A DNA stretch of 64,000 nucleotides. Origin: Pseudofrankia coriaricola (lineage in GTDB: Bacteria; Actinomycetota; Actinomycetes; Frankiales; Frankiaceae). A model generated the notes under the pieces. That model had not been told where the DNA came from. It saw nothing but the letters and a program-made list of their open reading frames with translations, and did not search any database. The position numbers and the translations under genes are program-made. Below, piece by piece: positions 1 to 7,278 of this stretch; the stretch's first letter is position 1, and every line of letters starts with the position of its first letter. Where the stretch lies: NCBI RefSeq assembly GCF_001854805.1, contig NZ_MBLO01000239.1:62001-126000 (forward strand). Reading direction: 5' to 3'.

Positions 1-222
1 GCGCAGGTCGGGCGCCACCACCCGGTAGCCGGCTGCGGCCAGCGTCACCAGCTGGTGGCGCCACGCCCACCAGAACTGCGGGAAGCCGTGCAACAGCAGC
101 ACCAGCGGGCCCTGGCCCAGCTCGGCGACGTGCAGCCGGGTGCCGTTCGCGGAGACGTCGCGATGCCGCCACGGCCCGTCGATCAGCACGCTGGCGGGCT
201 CCGACGCGAACACCTCTCCCAC
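1..222 (-). CDS. Alpha/beta hydrolase (epoxide hydrolase-like), N-terminal fragment
   Basis: Only the first 74 codons are inside the window; the gene runs off the left edge. The translation contains [17 protein letters not shown] followed by [13 protein letters not shown]. This is the HGFP oxyanion-hole motif and the strand after it in alpha/beta hydrolases of the epoxide hydrolase/haloalkane dehalogenase branch. The start is taken as GTG at 222, with a second GTG at 213; an in-frame stop lies just upstream at 241-243. The catalytic nucleophile and acid/histidine lie outside the window, so substrate cannot be guessed. Confidence 0.75.
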   Translation of the reverse strand, partial: MGEVFASEPASVLIDGPWRHRDVSANGTRLHVAELGQGPLVLLLHGFPQFWWAWRHQLVTLAAAGYRVVAPDLR

Positions 223-400
223 CGATCGGCTCCCGAAGGTTCAGCGCCCACCCGCACGTTCGGCGGCCCCCCGGGTGACAACCACGTTCGCGGGCCCAGC
301 CCTAAAGACGTCGCTCACAGGCTAGCCGGGCGCAAGGCGGGGCCGGTCGGTGCGCACAGCCGAGAGCGGTCCTGGGCCCGCGCCGAGGAGGCGGTCAGCC

Positions 401-922
401 TCACGGCTCGCGCCTGCCGGGACGGCCTGGTTGACCACCCTCCCGCGACGGCGGGATCGCCGGGGCCGCGCCGACCGGCGCGCTGGCACCCCCGGCACGG
501 CCCGCCGCGCTGGTCCCGACGGGGTGCCGCAGCAGGGCCACGTCCTCGCGGACAGAGGAGATCGTCCGTCGCGGCGGCCGCAGCTTGCGCAGCCGCATCG
601 CGCCGACCAGCACGAGCAGCCCGGCGAGCGCCAACAGCAGCACCGCCGTGATCAGGAAGGACCAGAACCGCTCGAGCCCAGCCCAGGTGAACAGCTCACC
701 AAGGAAAATCGTCAGCGCGATCAGCGCGCCGAGCCCCAGCCCGGCGGCGGCACCGATCAACCCGGCGCCGACGGCGGCCGACGCCGCCTGACGGCCAAGC
801 TCCGCCTTCGCGAGATCGATCTCCTGGCGGACGAGCATGGACATATCCCTGGTCGCGATCGCGACCAGCTCGCCCAGCGAGGCTTCCTTCCCCGCGCGGC
901 GATCCCCGTTCTCGAACGTCAC
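401..922 (-). CDS. Phage holin family / DUF1469-type membrane protein
   Basis: This 173-aa protein has a cytoplasmic amphipathic start (about 1-48) with the family-typical stretch LVRQEIDLAKAELGRQA. Two hydrophobic segments follow (about 50-78 and 88-108), then a basic, Pro/Gly/Ala-rich tail. This matches the putative actinobacterial holin-X/DUF1469 family, small membrane proteins of unknown role that are usually chromosomal housekeeping genes rather than phage genes. The GTG start is preceded by GGGAGGG about 6 nt upstream. It is transcribed toward the hydrolase fragment, after a 178-bp gap. A lysis function should not be assumed. Confidence 0.75.
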   Translation of the reverse strand: MTFENGDRRAGKEASLGELVAIATRDMSMLVRQEIDLAKAELGRQAASAAVGAGLIGAAAGLGLGALIALTIFLGELFTWAGLERFWSFLITAVLLLALAGLLVLVGAMRLRKLRPPRRTISSVREDVALLRHPVGTSAAGRAGGASAPVGAAPAIPPSREGGQPGRPGRREP

Positions 923-1242
923 CGAAGTCCCTCCCCATCCCCCGGCTCCGGGAAGGCATATGCCGGCCGGTCACCGCCAGCCTGCTCACGCCCGTGGGGC
1001 CGCGCTCGCGGGCGACCGACCCGCCCCCTCGCCCGGTCCGCTCCCCGGTCCCCTGCCTTCAGTCTGACGCCCTGGGCACGCGCACGGGGGCCGTAGCGAC
1101 GAGTGGGCGGGCGTGTGGCCCGGATTACCACTTTCCCCCCGATTGGCGGGACCTCGCGGAAGCCACGGAGCGGACGCCGGCCGGTCGGGGCGGAGCAGGC
1201 GCGGAACGCGGGTCACCCAGCTGGACGGGTAGCGTCGGCCGC
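923..1242. promoter_or_regulatory. Divergent intergenic region
   Basis: These 320 bases separate the left-facing holin-family gene and the right-facing Fic-like gene, so both promoters should lie here. Codon-like frames run through it but have no ribosome binding site and poor composition. I see no clear operator or terminator. Confidence 0.4.
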
Positions 1243-2169
1243 GTGTCGACAGCGCCCAGCCCACACGCCGGTATCGAGGCTGACCCGTTCGCCAGGGTCG
1301 CGGCACTTCCCGGTGTGGACGAGGCGGTGGCGGCCGCCCGCTCGGCGGTCGACGCCCTGCTGCGCCACCGGGTGCTGCGGCGGCGCAGCGCTGAGGTCAC
1401 GGCCGAGGCGTCGCTGCGCTCCGCCCGGGCGAGCGCGGCGCTTGAGGGCCACGGCGTCGCGATGGAGACGCTGCGGGAGCGCCTCACCGCCGGGGAGGAC
1501 GGGGACAGCCACGACGACGCCCCCACAGCGGTCGGCCGGCCACCCGCTCCCGCCGACGATGACCTCGCGGCGACCCTGGGGGCGGTCCGGCTGTACGCCG
1601 AGCTGGGCGGCCTCAGCGCGGCCTGGGAGCGGGCCCCCCGCCAGGCGCTCGCCCGGATGCACACCCTGCTCGGCCGGGGCATCGTCCCGGACAGCGAACT
1701 TGGCCGGCCGCGCGCGGGCGCGGCCGTTGCCGGCCTGCTCGGGCTCGGCCCGGCTCCGGGTCCGGCCGAGGTGTCCGCCCGGCTGGACGGGCTCGTCGGC
1801 CTGCTCGTCGGGCGAACGGCGGCACCGGCGATCGTGGTCAGCGCCATCGTGCACGGCGAGCTGCTCGCGCTGCGCCCCTTCGGGAGCCTGGACGGGATGG
1901 TCGCGCGGGCGGCCGCCCGGCTGGTCCTCGTCGGACGCGGCCTGGACCCCAAGGCGGTGACGGCGAGCGACGTGGGCCATCTGGAGGCCGCGCTCGGCGA
2001 CGGAGATGCCGGCTCCGCCGCGCCGGACGCCGCCTACCGGACCGCCGCCGCGGGCTACGCGCACGGCGGGGCGGATGGCGTGCGCGTCTGGCTGCTGCAC
2101 TGCGCCCGCGCCGTCGAGCTCGGCGCCCGCGACTCACTCGCCGTCTGCGAGGCCCTCAGCAGGTCATGA
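1243..2169 (+). CDS. Degenerate Fic-family protein beside the tad cluster
   Basis: About 308 aa from GTG 1243; longer in-frame starts back to 994 have non-coding-like composition. Near residue 64 is SAALEG, which fits the class II Fic inhibitory motif [S/T]-x3-E-[G/N]. Near residue 210 is RPFGSLDGMVARAAARL, which aligns with the Fic active-site motif HxFxxGNGRxxR. The catalytic His is Arg and the GNGR core is altered. The fold looks conserved but AMP-transfer is probably lost. Proteins of this type occur upstream of actinobacterial tad clusters. A role in that system is inference. Confidence 0.6.
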   Translation: MSTAPSPHAGIEADPFARVAALPGVDEAVAAARSAVDALLRHRVLRRRSAEVTAEASLRSARASAALEGHGVAMETLRERLTAGEDGDSHDDAPTAVGRPPAPADDDLAATLGAVRLYAELGGLSAAWERAPRQALARMHTLLGRGIVPDSELGRPRAGAAVAGLLGLGPAPGPAEVSARLDGLVGLLVGRTAAPAIVVSAIVHGELLALRPFGSLDGMVARAAARLVLVGRGLDPKAVTASDVGHLEAALGDGDAGSAAPDAAYRTAAAGYAHGGADGVRVWLLHCARAVELGARDSLAVCEALSRS

Positions 2170-2309
2170 GGGACGCCCCGGGCACCCCTCGGCGGAGGCC
2201 CGGGCCCGGCCGGCTGAGCCCGGTAGGCATCCCGCAGGGCCCGTTCCCGGTCCGGTGTGGACGACGTGGGACGGGCACGGGCAACCCTCCTTCGTACCGC
2301 GCCGGATGG

Positions 2310-2334
2310 CCTGTGGATGACGCTCATCCACAGG
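2310..2334. promoter_or_regulatory. Perfect inverted repeat upstream of tadA
   Basis: CCTGTGGATGA at 2310-2320 pairs perfectly with TCATCCACAGG at 2324-2334 across a 3-base centre. It lies between the Fic-like gene and the tad genes. The core CCTGTGGAT/ATCCACAGG recurs at 5572-5600 inside the same cluster, suggesting an operator or a hairpin shared by the locus rather than chance. Confidence 0.5.
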
Positions 2335-2395
2335 TGCTCCGGCGGGGCACGGTGGTGCGCGACCGAACCGTCCGCTCCGAAGGGACCAGGGCGCC

Positions 2396-2575
2396 ATGGC
2401 CACCGGCCCACCGATCATCCTCGTCGCACCCACCGCCGCTCCGCCGGGTATCGCCGCTCCACCGGGTATCGCCACTCCACCTGCCCGCCGGGCCGCGCCC
2501 GCGGCCGGCCGGTGCTGGCGACCGGCCGGCCTGGCGGCGTCACCGGCGCCGGTGGCCGGCGAGCTGGTCCGATGA
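2396..2575 (+). CDS. Hypothetical 59-aa peptide translationally coupled to tadA
   Basis: A short frame from ATG 2396 with AGGGACCAGGG upstream. Its TGA overlaps the tadA ATG in an ATGA junction, which argues that it is translated. It begins MATGPPIILVAP and then becomes Ala/Pro-rich, with a duplicated PPGIA block encoded by a short DNA repeat. In other actinobacteria this position holds a CpaE/Ssd-type ATPase of about 350-400 aa. This could be a decayed remnant of that gene or an unrelated leader peptide. No homology is recognised with confidence. Confidence 0.3.
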   Translation: MATGPPIILVAPTAAPPGIAAPPGIATPPARRAAPAAGRCWRPAGLAASPAPVAGELVR

Positions 2576-3918
2576 CGGCCCCCGTCCGTGGCGTCCCAGC
2601 GGCGACGATCGACGGGGTGCGCGACCGACTGGCCGACGTGGTCCACCCGCCTACTCGGGCGGACGTGGCCCGGGCGCTCGCCGAGGTCGCCGGGCCGCTG
2701 CGTGAGGAAGATCGGGAGGCGACCCGGCGGGTGGTCACCGCCGAGCTGCTCGGCGCCGGCCCGCTGGACGAGTTGCTCGCCGATCCGGCCGTGACCGACG
2801 TGCTGGTGAACGGCCCGGCCGAGGTTTGGGCCGACCGAGGCGGGGGGCTGGAACGCGCGGACGTCTGGTTCGCCGACGACGACACGGTGCGCCGGCTCGC
2901 GACCCGGCTCGCGGCCAGCGGCGGGCGGCGACTGGACGCGGCGGCGCCCTTCGCGGACGCGCGGCTTCCGGACGGCACCCGGCTGCACGCGGTGCTCACG
3001 CCGGTGGCGATCGGTGGCACCTGCCTGTCGCTACGCCGACCGCGCCGGGTGCCGATCGGCCTCGCCGAGTTCGTCACGGGTGACGCCGGGGACGCCACCG
3101 GAACGCCTCCCCGGCGATCCGCCGGCACGGAGTCCCCGGAGGCCCACGCGGCGACAACGAAGCCCAGCGCGGCCGGAGGCCGGTCCGCCGGCATCGCCGC
3201 GAGGCGTGACGGAGAGACGCTCGTCGACGTACTGCGCGCGCTCGTCGACGCCCGGCTCGCGATCGCGGTCACCGGCGGCACAGGCACCGGCAAGACGACG
3301 CTTCTCGCCGCGCTCCTCGGCTGCGTGAGCCCGGCCGAACGTGTCGTGATCGTGGAGGACACAACCGAGCTGGCACTGGAGCGCGACAACCTCGTCCGAC
3401 TGCAGGGCCGGCCGCCCAACATCGAGGGCGCGGGCGCCATCACCCAGCGCGACCTCGTCCGGCAGGCGTTGCGGATGCGCCCTGACCGGCTGGTCGTCGG
3501 CGAGGTCAGGGGACCTGAGGTGCTGGACCTGCTGGTCGCCTTCAACACCGGCCACGAGGGCGGCCTGACGACCGTCCACGGGAACGCGCCCGGCGCGCTG
3601 CCGGCCAGGATGGAGGCGCTGGGGGCGCTCGCGGGCCTGTCCCGGCCCGCCCTGCACAGCCTGCTGGCGGCCGCCGTGCAGGTCACCGTCCACCTGCGCA
3701 GGGATGACGCCGGCCGGCGCGTTGTCGCCGCCGTGGGCGTGCTGCGCCAGGACCCGGGCGGGCTCGTGCGGGTCCGCCCCGCGCTGGTCGCGACGCCGCC
3801 CGCACCGCCCGAAGCGCCCGGCGGGCGCATGCTCCCGGCGGACGGCCTGCCGTGGCTGCGCGACCTGCTGCGTGATCGCGGCGTCGCCCTTCCGCCACCG
3901 TTCGGGTCACGGCCATGA
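2572..3918 (+). CDS. tadA: TadA/CpaF secretion ATPase of the tad/Flp pilus system
   Basis: 448 aa from ATG 2572. It is the type II/IV secretion ATPase that powers Flp pilus assembly or export at the membrane. An N-terminal CpaF-like region with LLADPAVTDVLVNGP leads into the RecA-like domain. Walker A GGTGTGKTT lies near residue 238. The Asp box VIVEDTTEL, the Walker B/His-box region RPDRLVVGEVRG and GHEGGLTTVHGN are intact. An unusual 45-residue low-complexity insert (about 175-220) interrupts the usual N-domain/ATPase linker. It overlaps the next gene by ATGA, so the two are coupled. Confidence 0.93.
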   Translation: MTAPVRGVPAATIDGVRDRLADVVHPPTRADVARALAEVAGPLREEDREATRRVVTAELLGAGPLDELLADPAVTDVLVNGPAEVWADRGGGLERADVWFADDDTVRRLATRLAASGGRRLDAAAPFADARLPDGTRLHAVLTPVAIGGTCLSLRRPRRVPIGLAEFVTGDAGDATGTPPRRSAGTESPEAHAATTKPSAAGGRSAGIAARRDGETLVDVLRALVDARLAIAVTGGTGTGKTTLLAALLGCVSPAERVVIVEDTTELALERDNLVRLQGRPPNIEGAGAITQRDLVRQALRMRPDRLVVGEVRGPEVLDLLVAFNTGHEGGLTTVHGNAPGALPARMEALGALAGLSRPALHSLLAAAVQVTVHLRRDDAGRRVVAAVGVLRQDPGGLVRVRPALVATPPAPPEAPGGRMLPADGLPWLRDLLRDRGVALPPPFGSRP

Positions 3919-5564
3919 GCACCACAGCGAGCGTGCCACGGCTGGCCGCCCGGCTGGTCGGGGTGACGGCCGTCGCCGGGACCGTGCTCGGGGCCGCCAT
4001 GGTCGCGGGGCGGGCCGGCGCCATCGTCGCCGCGCTGGTCACCGTGGTCACCGCGACCGCCGCCCGGGCGGGGCGGCGGGCGGCGGCACAGCGCCGGACG
4101 ACGGCGGCAAGAGCGGCCGCGGAGGACCTGTTGGCCGCGTTCGCGGCCGAGCTCGACGCGGGTGCCGACCCGGACGCGGCCCTGCGAGCGGCCGCGGCCG
4201 CCGCCGGGCGACAGCCGTCCGGCGACGCGAATGGCGACATCCGGGAAGTCCTGGACGGGACAAGCGGTACCGCCGGCGACGCGGACGGCCATGCCGCGGG
4301 CGCGGGTGAGCTGGTGTGGCTCTCAGCCGGGCTGGCGGCCGGCGAGGACCCGGCCCGGCTGCTCGCCGGCTGCCGGACGCCGGCGCTACGCCAGCTCGGC
4401 GCGGCCCTGTGGGTCTGCCGGACCGGCGGAGCCCGGCTGGTGCCGGTCGCGATGACGCTCGCCGCGCAGGCGCGGGCAGATACCCGGCGAGCCGGCGAAC
4501 TCGCCGCCGCGCTGGCCGGCCCGCGTTCATCCGGGCGGTTGGTCGCGGGCCTGCCGGTCGTCGGCATCGTGTTCGCGGGCTTGCTCGGTGCCCGTCCGGC
4601 CCACGTGCTGCTCGCCACGCCGACGGGCTCGGCGTGCCTCGCCGCCGGGGTCGCACTCGATCTGCTCGGCCTGCGCTGGCTGCGGTGGATCGGCGACCGA
4701 GTGGTCCGAGACGTCGAGTCGGTGGCGCCCCGGGACGCACACGTGGACGAGCACGCGCGCCGGCCGCGGGCCGGCCCGGCGAGGCGCCCGGGGTTCCTGC
4801 CGGATCGGCGATCCGGGAGATCGGCGATCCGGGAGATCGGCGATCCGGTAGGCCGGCGATCTGGGAGGTCTGCTGGCAGGTCTGTCGGGCGGCCGGCACT
4901 CGGGGCCGTCCTGACCAGCGCGATGGGGGCTTGCGCCGGAGTGCTCCTCGCTCACGGCCAGCGCGGGCCCGGAGCCATCGCCACGGTGGGGGCGGCGGCG
5001 CTGCTGGTCGGCGCGGCGTTGCCCGCCGACCCAGGCCGGGCGCGGCGGGCGCGGCTGTTGGCCGACCTCCCGCTCGCGCTCGACCTGATCGCCGCCTGCC
5101 TCGCCGCGGGCGCGACCGTGCCAGCGGCGCTGGAGGCCACGGCCGCCGGAGTGGCCGGCCCACTGGGCGTCGAGCTCAGGGCAACCGCCCGCGGGCTCCG
5201 TCTGGGGGCGACGGCGGCAGGGGCGACGGCCCGACTGGTCGCGGCTGGCACGGGACCGACCAGCCTCCTCGACGCGCTGCGACGGCGAGTCGGCGCAGGT
5301 CAGCGCGCAAGTTCCGCGCGCCCGCTGATGGCGGCGGCCCAGGCGCTCGGACGGGTCGAGACCAGTGGGGCGCGACTCGCCGACGGGCTCACCAGAATCG
5401 CCGCGCGCGCCAGGGCTCAGGCCCACGACGAGGCGATCGGCGCCGCGCGGCGGGCGGGCGTCGCCGCGGCCGCGCCGCTCGGGTTGTGCTTCCTGCCCGC
5501 GTTCCTCCTCCTGGGCGTGGTCCCGACCATTCTCGGCTCACTGCCCGGCGCGCTGCCGGCCTGA
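3915..5564 (+). CDS. TadB–TadC fusion, inner-membrane platform of the tad system
   Basis: 549 aa. Residues 1-270 form a TadB-like GspF domain with membrane segments near the N-terminus and at 210-255. Residues about 330-549 form a second GspF domain typical of TadC (LPLALDLIAACLAAGATVPAAL and a C-terminal membrane helix ending LGVVPTILGSLPG). Actinobacteria usually encode these as two genes. The two halves are joined by a linker encoded partly by a 16-bp tandem repeat (4804-4867). Together they form the inner-membrane platform on which TadA acts. The fused reading frame is continuous in this sequence. Confidence 0.85.
   Translation: MSTTASVPRLAARLVGVTAVAGTVLGAAMVAGRAGAIVAALVTVVTATAARAGRRAAAQRRTTAARAAAEDLLAAFAAELDAGADPDAALRAAAAAAGRQPSGDANGDIREVLDGTSGTAGDADGHAAGAGELVWLSAGLAAGEDPARLLAGCRTPALRQLGAALWVCRTGGARLVPVAMTLAAQARADTRRAGELAAALAGPRSSGRLVAGLPVVGIVFAGLLGARPAHVLLATPTGSACLAAGVALDLLGLRWLRWIGDRVVRDVESVAPRDAHVDEHARRPRAGPARRPGFLPDRRSGRSAIREIGDPVGRRSGRSAGRSVGRPALGAVLTSAMGACAGVLLAHGQRGPGAIATVGAAALLVGAALPADPGRARRARLLADLPLALDLIAACLAAGATVPAALEATAAGVAGPLGVELRATARGLRLGATAAGATARLVAAGTGPTSLLDALRRRVGAGQRASSARPLMAAAQALGRVETSGARLADGLTRIAARARAQAHDEAIGAARRAGVAAAAPLGLCFLPAFLLLGVVPTILGSLPGALPA
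4804..4867 (+). repeat. 16-bp tandem repeat, four units, inside tadB–tadC
   Basis: Units at 4804, 4820, 4836 and 4852; the first two are identical (ATCGGCGATCCGGGAG) and the last two diverge. Because 16 is not a multiple of three, the units are read in different frames. Loss or gain of one unit would break the fusion. Confidence 0.85.
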
Positions 5565-5571
5565 TCCACCG

Positions 5572-5600
5572 CCTGTGGATACATCGGCTATATCCACAGG
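5572..5600. promoter_or_regulatory. Perfect inverted repeat between tadB–tadC and the pilin gene
   Basis: CCTGTGGATA at 5572-5581 pairs with TATCCACAGG at 5591-5600 across nine bases, starting 7 bases after the tadB–tadC stop. It shares its core with the repeat at 2310-2334. It may be an attenuator, a terminator without a U-tract, or a protein binding site. Confidence 0.5.
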
Positions 5601-5765
5601 TCGCGGGCGAGCCATGACATCGGCGCCAGTCCCACGCACGATCACGATGCTCCTCGCGCTCCCAGGTCTCGGCCCGCCGGCTACCACCAGCCCATCACGG
5701 GCCGCGACCGGCGCACCCACCCCACGCGTTCGCTCCTCGCATCCCACCCATGGAGGTGTCAGCCG

Positions 5766-6050
5766 GTGTCTCCGCTGTCGGTTCTGTTCCTGCTGCCCGC
5801 GTTGCTCGCTGGCTGCGCTCTGCTGGCCCACGGGCTCGCCCACCGCCCTGACGACACCCGTGCCCGGCCCGAGGACACGGCGCACCGGGACGCGGTGGGC
5901 CGCGACTCGGGCATGTCGACCGCCGAGTACGCCGTGGGCACCGTCGCCGCGGTCGCGTTCGCGGGCGTGCTCTACGCCGTCGTCAGCAGTTCGGCCACCC
6001 AGGAGATGATCATGTCGGTCGTACGACGCGCGCTGACGCTGCCCTTCTGA
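5766..6050 (+). CDS. DUF4244 / Flp pilin-like small membrane protein
   Basis: 94 aa from GTG 5766, preceded by GGAGGTG. After an N-terminal hydrophobic stretch and a charged linker comes GMSTAEYAVGTVAAVAFAGV. This resembles the processing site and hydrophobic stem of Flp pilins: Gly, then a short segment with Glu-Tyr at the fifth and sixth positions, then a transmembrane helix. It is the probable major subunit or pseudopilin of the tad apparatus. A TadV-type prepilin peptidase is not seen nearby. It is 17 bp ahead of tadE. Confidence 0.8.
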   Translation: MSPLSVLFLLPALLAGCALLAHGLAHRPDDTRARPEDTAHRDAVGRDSGMSTAEYAVGTVAAVAFAGVLYAVVSSSATQEMIMSVVRRALTLPF

Positions 6051-6066
6051 CGGCCGGAGGTACCCG

Positions 6067-6750
6067 ATGACACGTTTCCGCGTCTGTCGGCCGATGGCCG
6101 TCCGTACCGCTCCACGTCGCCGTAGCCGCGGCTGGCTCGGCGGAGCCTCATCGCACGGGGCACGCTCCACCAGGTCCCGGCCCGGCCAGCCATGGTTCGA
6201 ACCAGGCGGCGCCGTACCGGCCCGGTCTGGGTCGGCCAGCCGCGTGGCGGCCCGCTCGGGTCCTCCCGGATCCACGCCGGCGCCAGCCAGGCGCGCGCGG
6301 CTGGCTCGGCGGCCGGACGGCGGGCAGGCGACCGCCGAGCTGGCGCTCGGCCTGCCGACCCTCGGCGCCGTCGTCCTGCTAGCGCTCTGGCTGCTCGCCG
6401 CGGCCGGCGCGCAGGCCCGCGCCCAGGAGGCGGCCAGGATCGGAGCTCGGGCCGCCGCGAGGGGTGACGACGACCGCCAGGTCGCGGCTTGGGCACATCT
6501 GGCCGCCCCGGCGGGCGCCACGGTCACGATCTCCCGGCAGGCCGGCGAGGTCACGGTGACGGTTCAGATCCGGCTGTCCGTAGCGGGCTCCCCGCTGCCA
6601 CCGGCCCACATCGCGGCCAGCGCCGTCGCCCCGACGGAACCTGCCGCGGCCGGCGCGAGCACCGCCGGCCCAGCCGCGGCCGGCTCTGGCGGCCAGGTGG
6701 CCGGTGGCGACCCCGAGGCTGGCGAGCGAGACGAGGAGGCTCCCGGATGA
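6067..6750 (+). CDS. tadE: TadE-like pilus assembly protein
   Basis: 227 aa from ATG 6067 with a good GGAGG site. A long Arg/Pro-rich N-terminus (1-88) precedes GGQATAELALGLPTLGAVVLLALWLLAA. This is the TadE signature, in which a Glu five residues after Gly marks a pseudopilin-like helix. A periplasmic-type domain and an Ala/Gly-rich tail follow. The basic N-terminal extension is longer than usual, so a later start is possible. Overlaps the next gene by ATGA. Confidence 0.8.
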   Translation: MTRFRVCRPMAVRTAPRRRSRGWLGGASSHGARSTRSRPGQPWFEPGGAVPARSGSASRVAARSGPPGSTPAPARRARLARRPDGGQATAELALGLPTLGAVVLLALWLLAAAGAQARAQEAARIGARAAARGDDDRQVAAWAHLAAPAGATVTISRQAGEVTVTVQIRLSVAGSPLPPAHIAASAVAPTEPAAAGASTAGPAAAGSGGQVAGGDPEAGERDEEAPG

Positions 6751-7157
6751 ACCCGGCGGCCAAGCGGTCAGCCTGGCGCGGCGCCGATCGCGGGTCGGCG
6801 ACGGTGCTACTGCTGGGCTGGCTGATGGTCCTCGCGATGTCGGCCGGGATCCTGCTCGCGGTCAGCGCGGTCTCGCTCACCCGGCGTCAGGCGGCCACGG
6901 GTGCGGACCTCGCGGCACTCGCGGCCGCCTCGGACCGGACCGGCGACCCGGCGGCGGCCTGCGGCCGAGCGCGAATCCTCGCCATCCGCAACGGCGCCGA
7001 GCTGGTCGTCTGCCGGGCCACCGGCGACGCGATCGAGGTGGTCGCACAGGTACACCCGCCGCCTGCCCTGCGGCTGCTCGGCCCGCTGGCCGCCACCTCC
7101 CGCGCTGGTCCCTGGATCGGCGCGACCGGCCAGACCGAGACGGGACCCAGCGGATGA
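6747..7157 (+). CDS. TadE/TadG-like protein, helicase/secretion neighbourhood family
   Basis: 136 aa from ATG 6747. RGSATVLLLGWLMVLAMSAG begins a single N-terminal membrane helix, followed by RRQAATGADLAALAAA, the TadG-type 'TADxAALA' segment. A short extracytoplasmic domain with two Cys residues follows. The family is known for sitting between tadE and a divergent or convergent DEAD-box helicase, as it does here. It completes the pilin-like part of the operon. Confidence 0.8.
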   Translation: MNPAAKRSAWRGADRGSATVLLLGWLMVLAMSAGILLAVSAVSLTRRQAATGADLAALAAASDRTGDPAAACGRARILAIRNGAELVVCRATGDAIEVVAQVHPPPALRLLGPLAATSRAGPWIGATGQTETGPSG

Positions 7158-7278
7158 TCACGACTGGGTCACCGTCGATCGAAGCCCTCGCCGAACCCGC
7201 CAGGACCATTGCCAGCCACCCAGCACCCCCTTGAGAAGCCAGACGGGACGGCCAAGGCCGCCGCCGGTGCCCGGTGGG

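Noticed and set aside
401-922. Holin as evidence of a prophage
   Set aside because: The family is chromosomal in actinobacteria, and no lysin, tail or integrase genes are near.
2310-5600. TGTGGATA/TATCCACA elements as DnaA boxes of an origin
   Set aside because: Only two palindromic sites 3 kb apart, with no AT-rich unwinding region and no dnaA or dnaN nearby.
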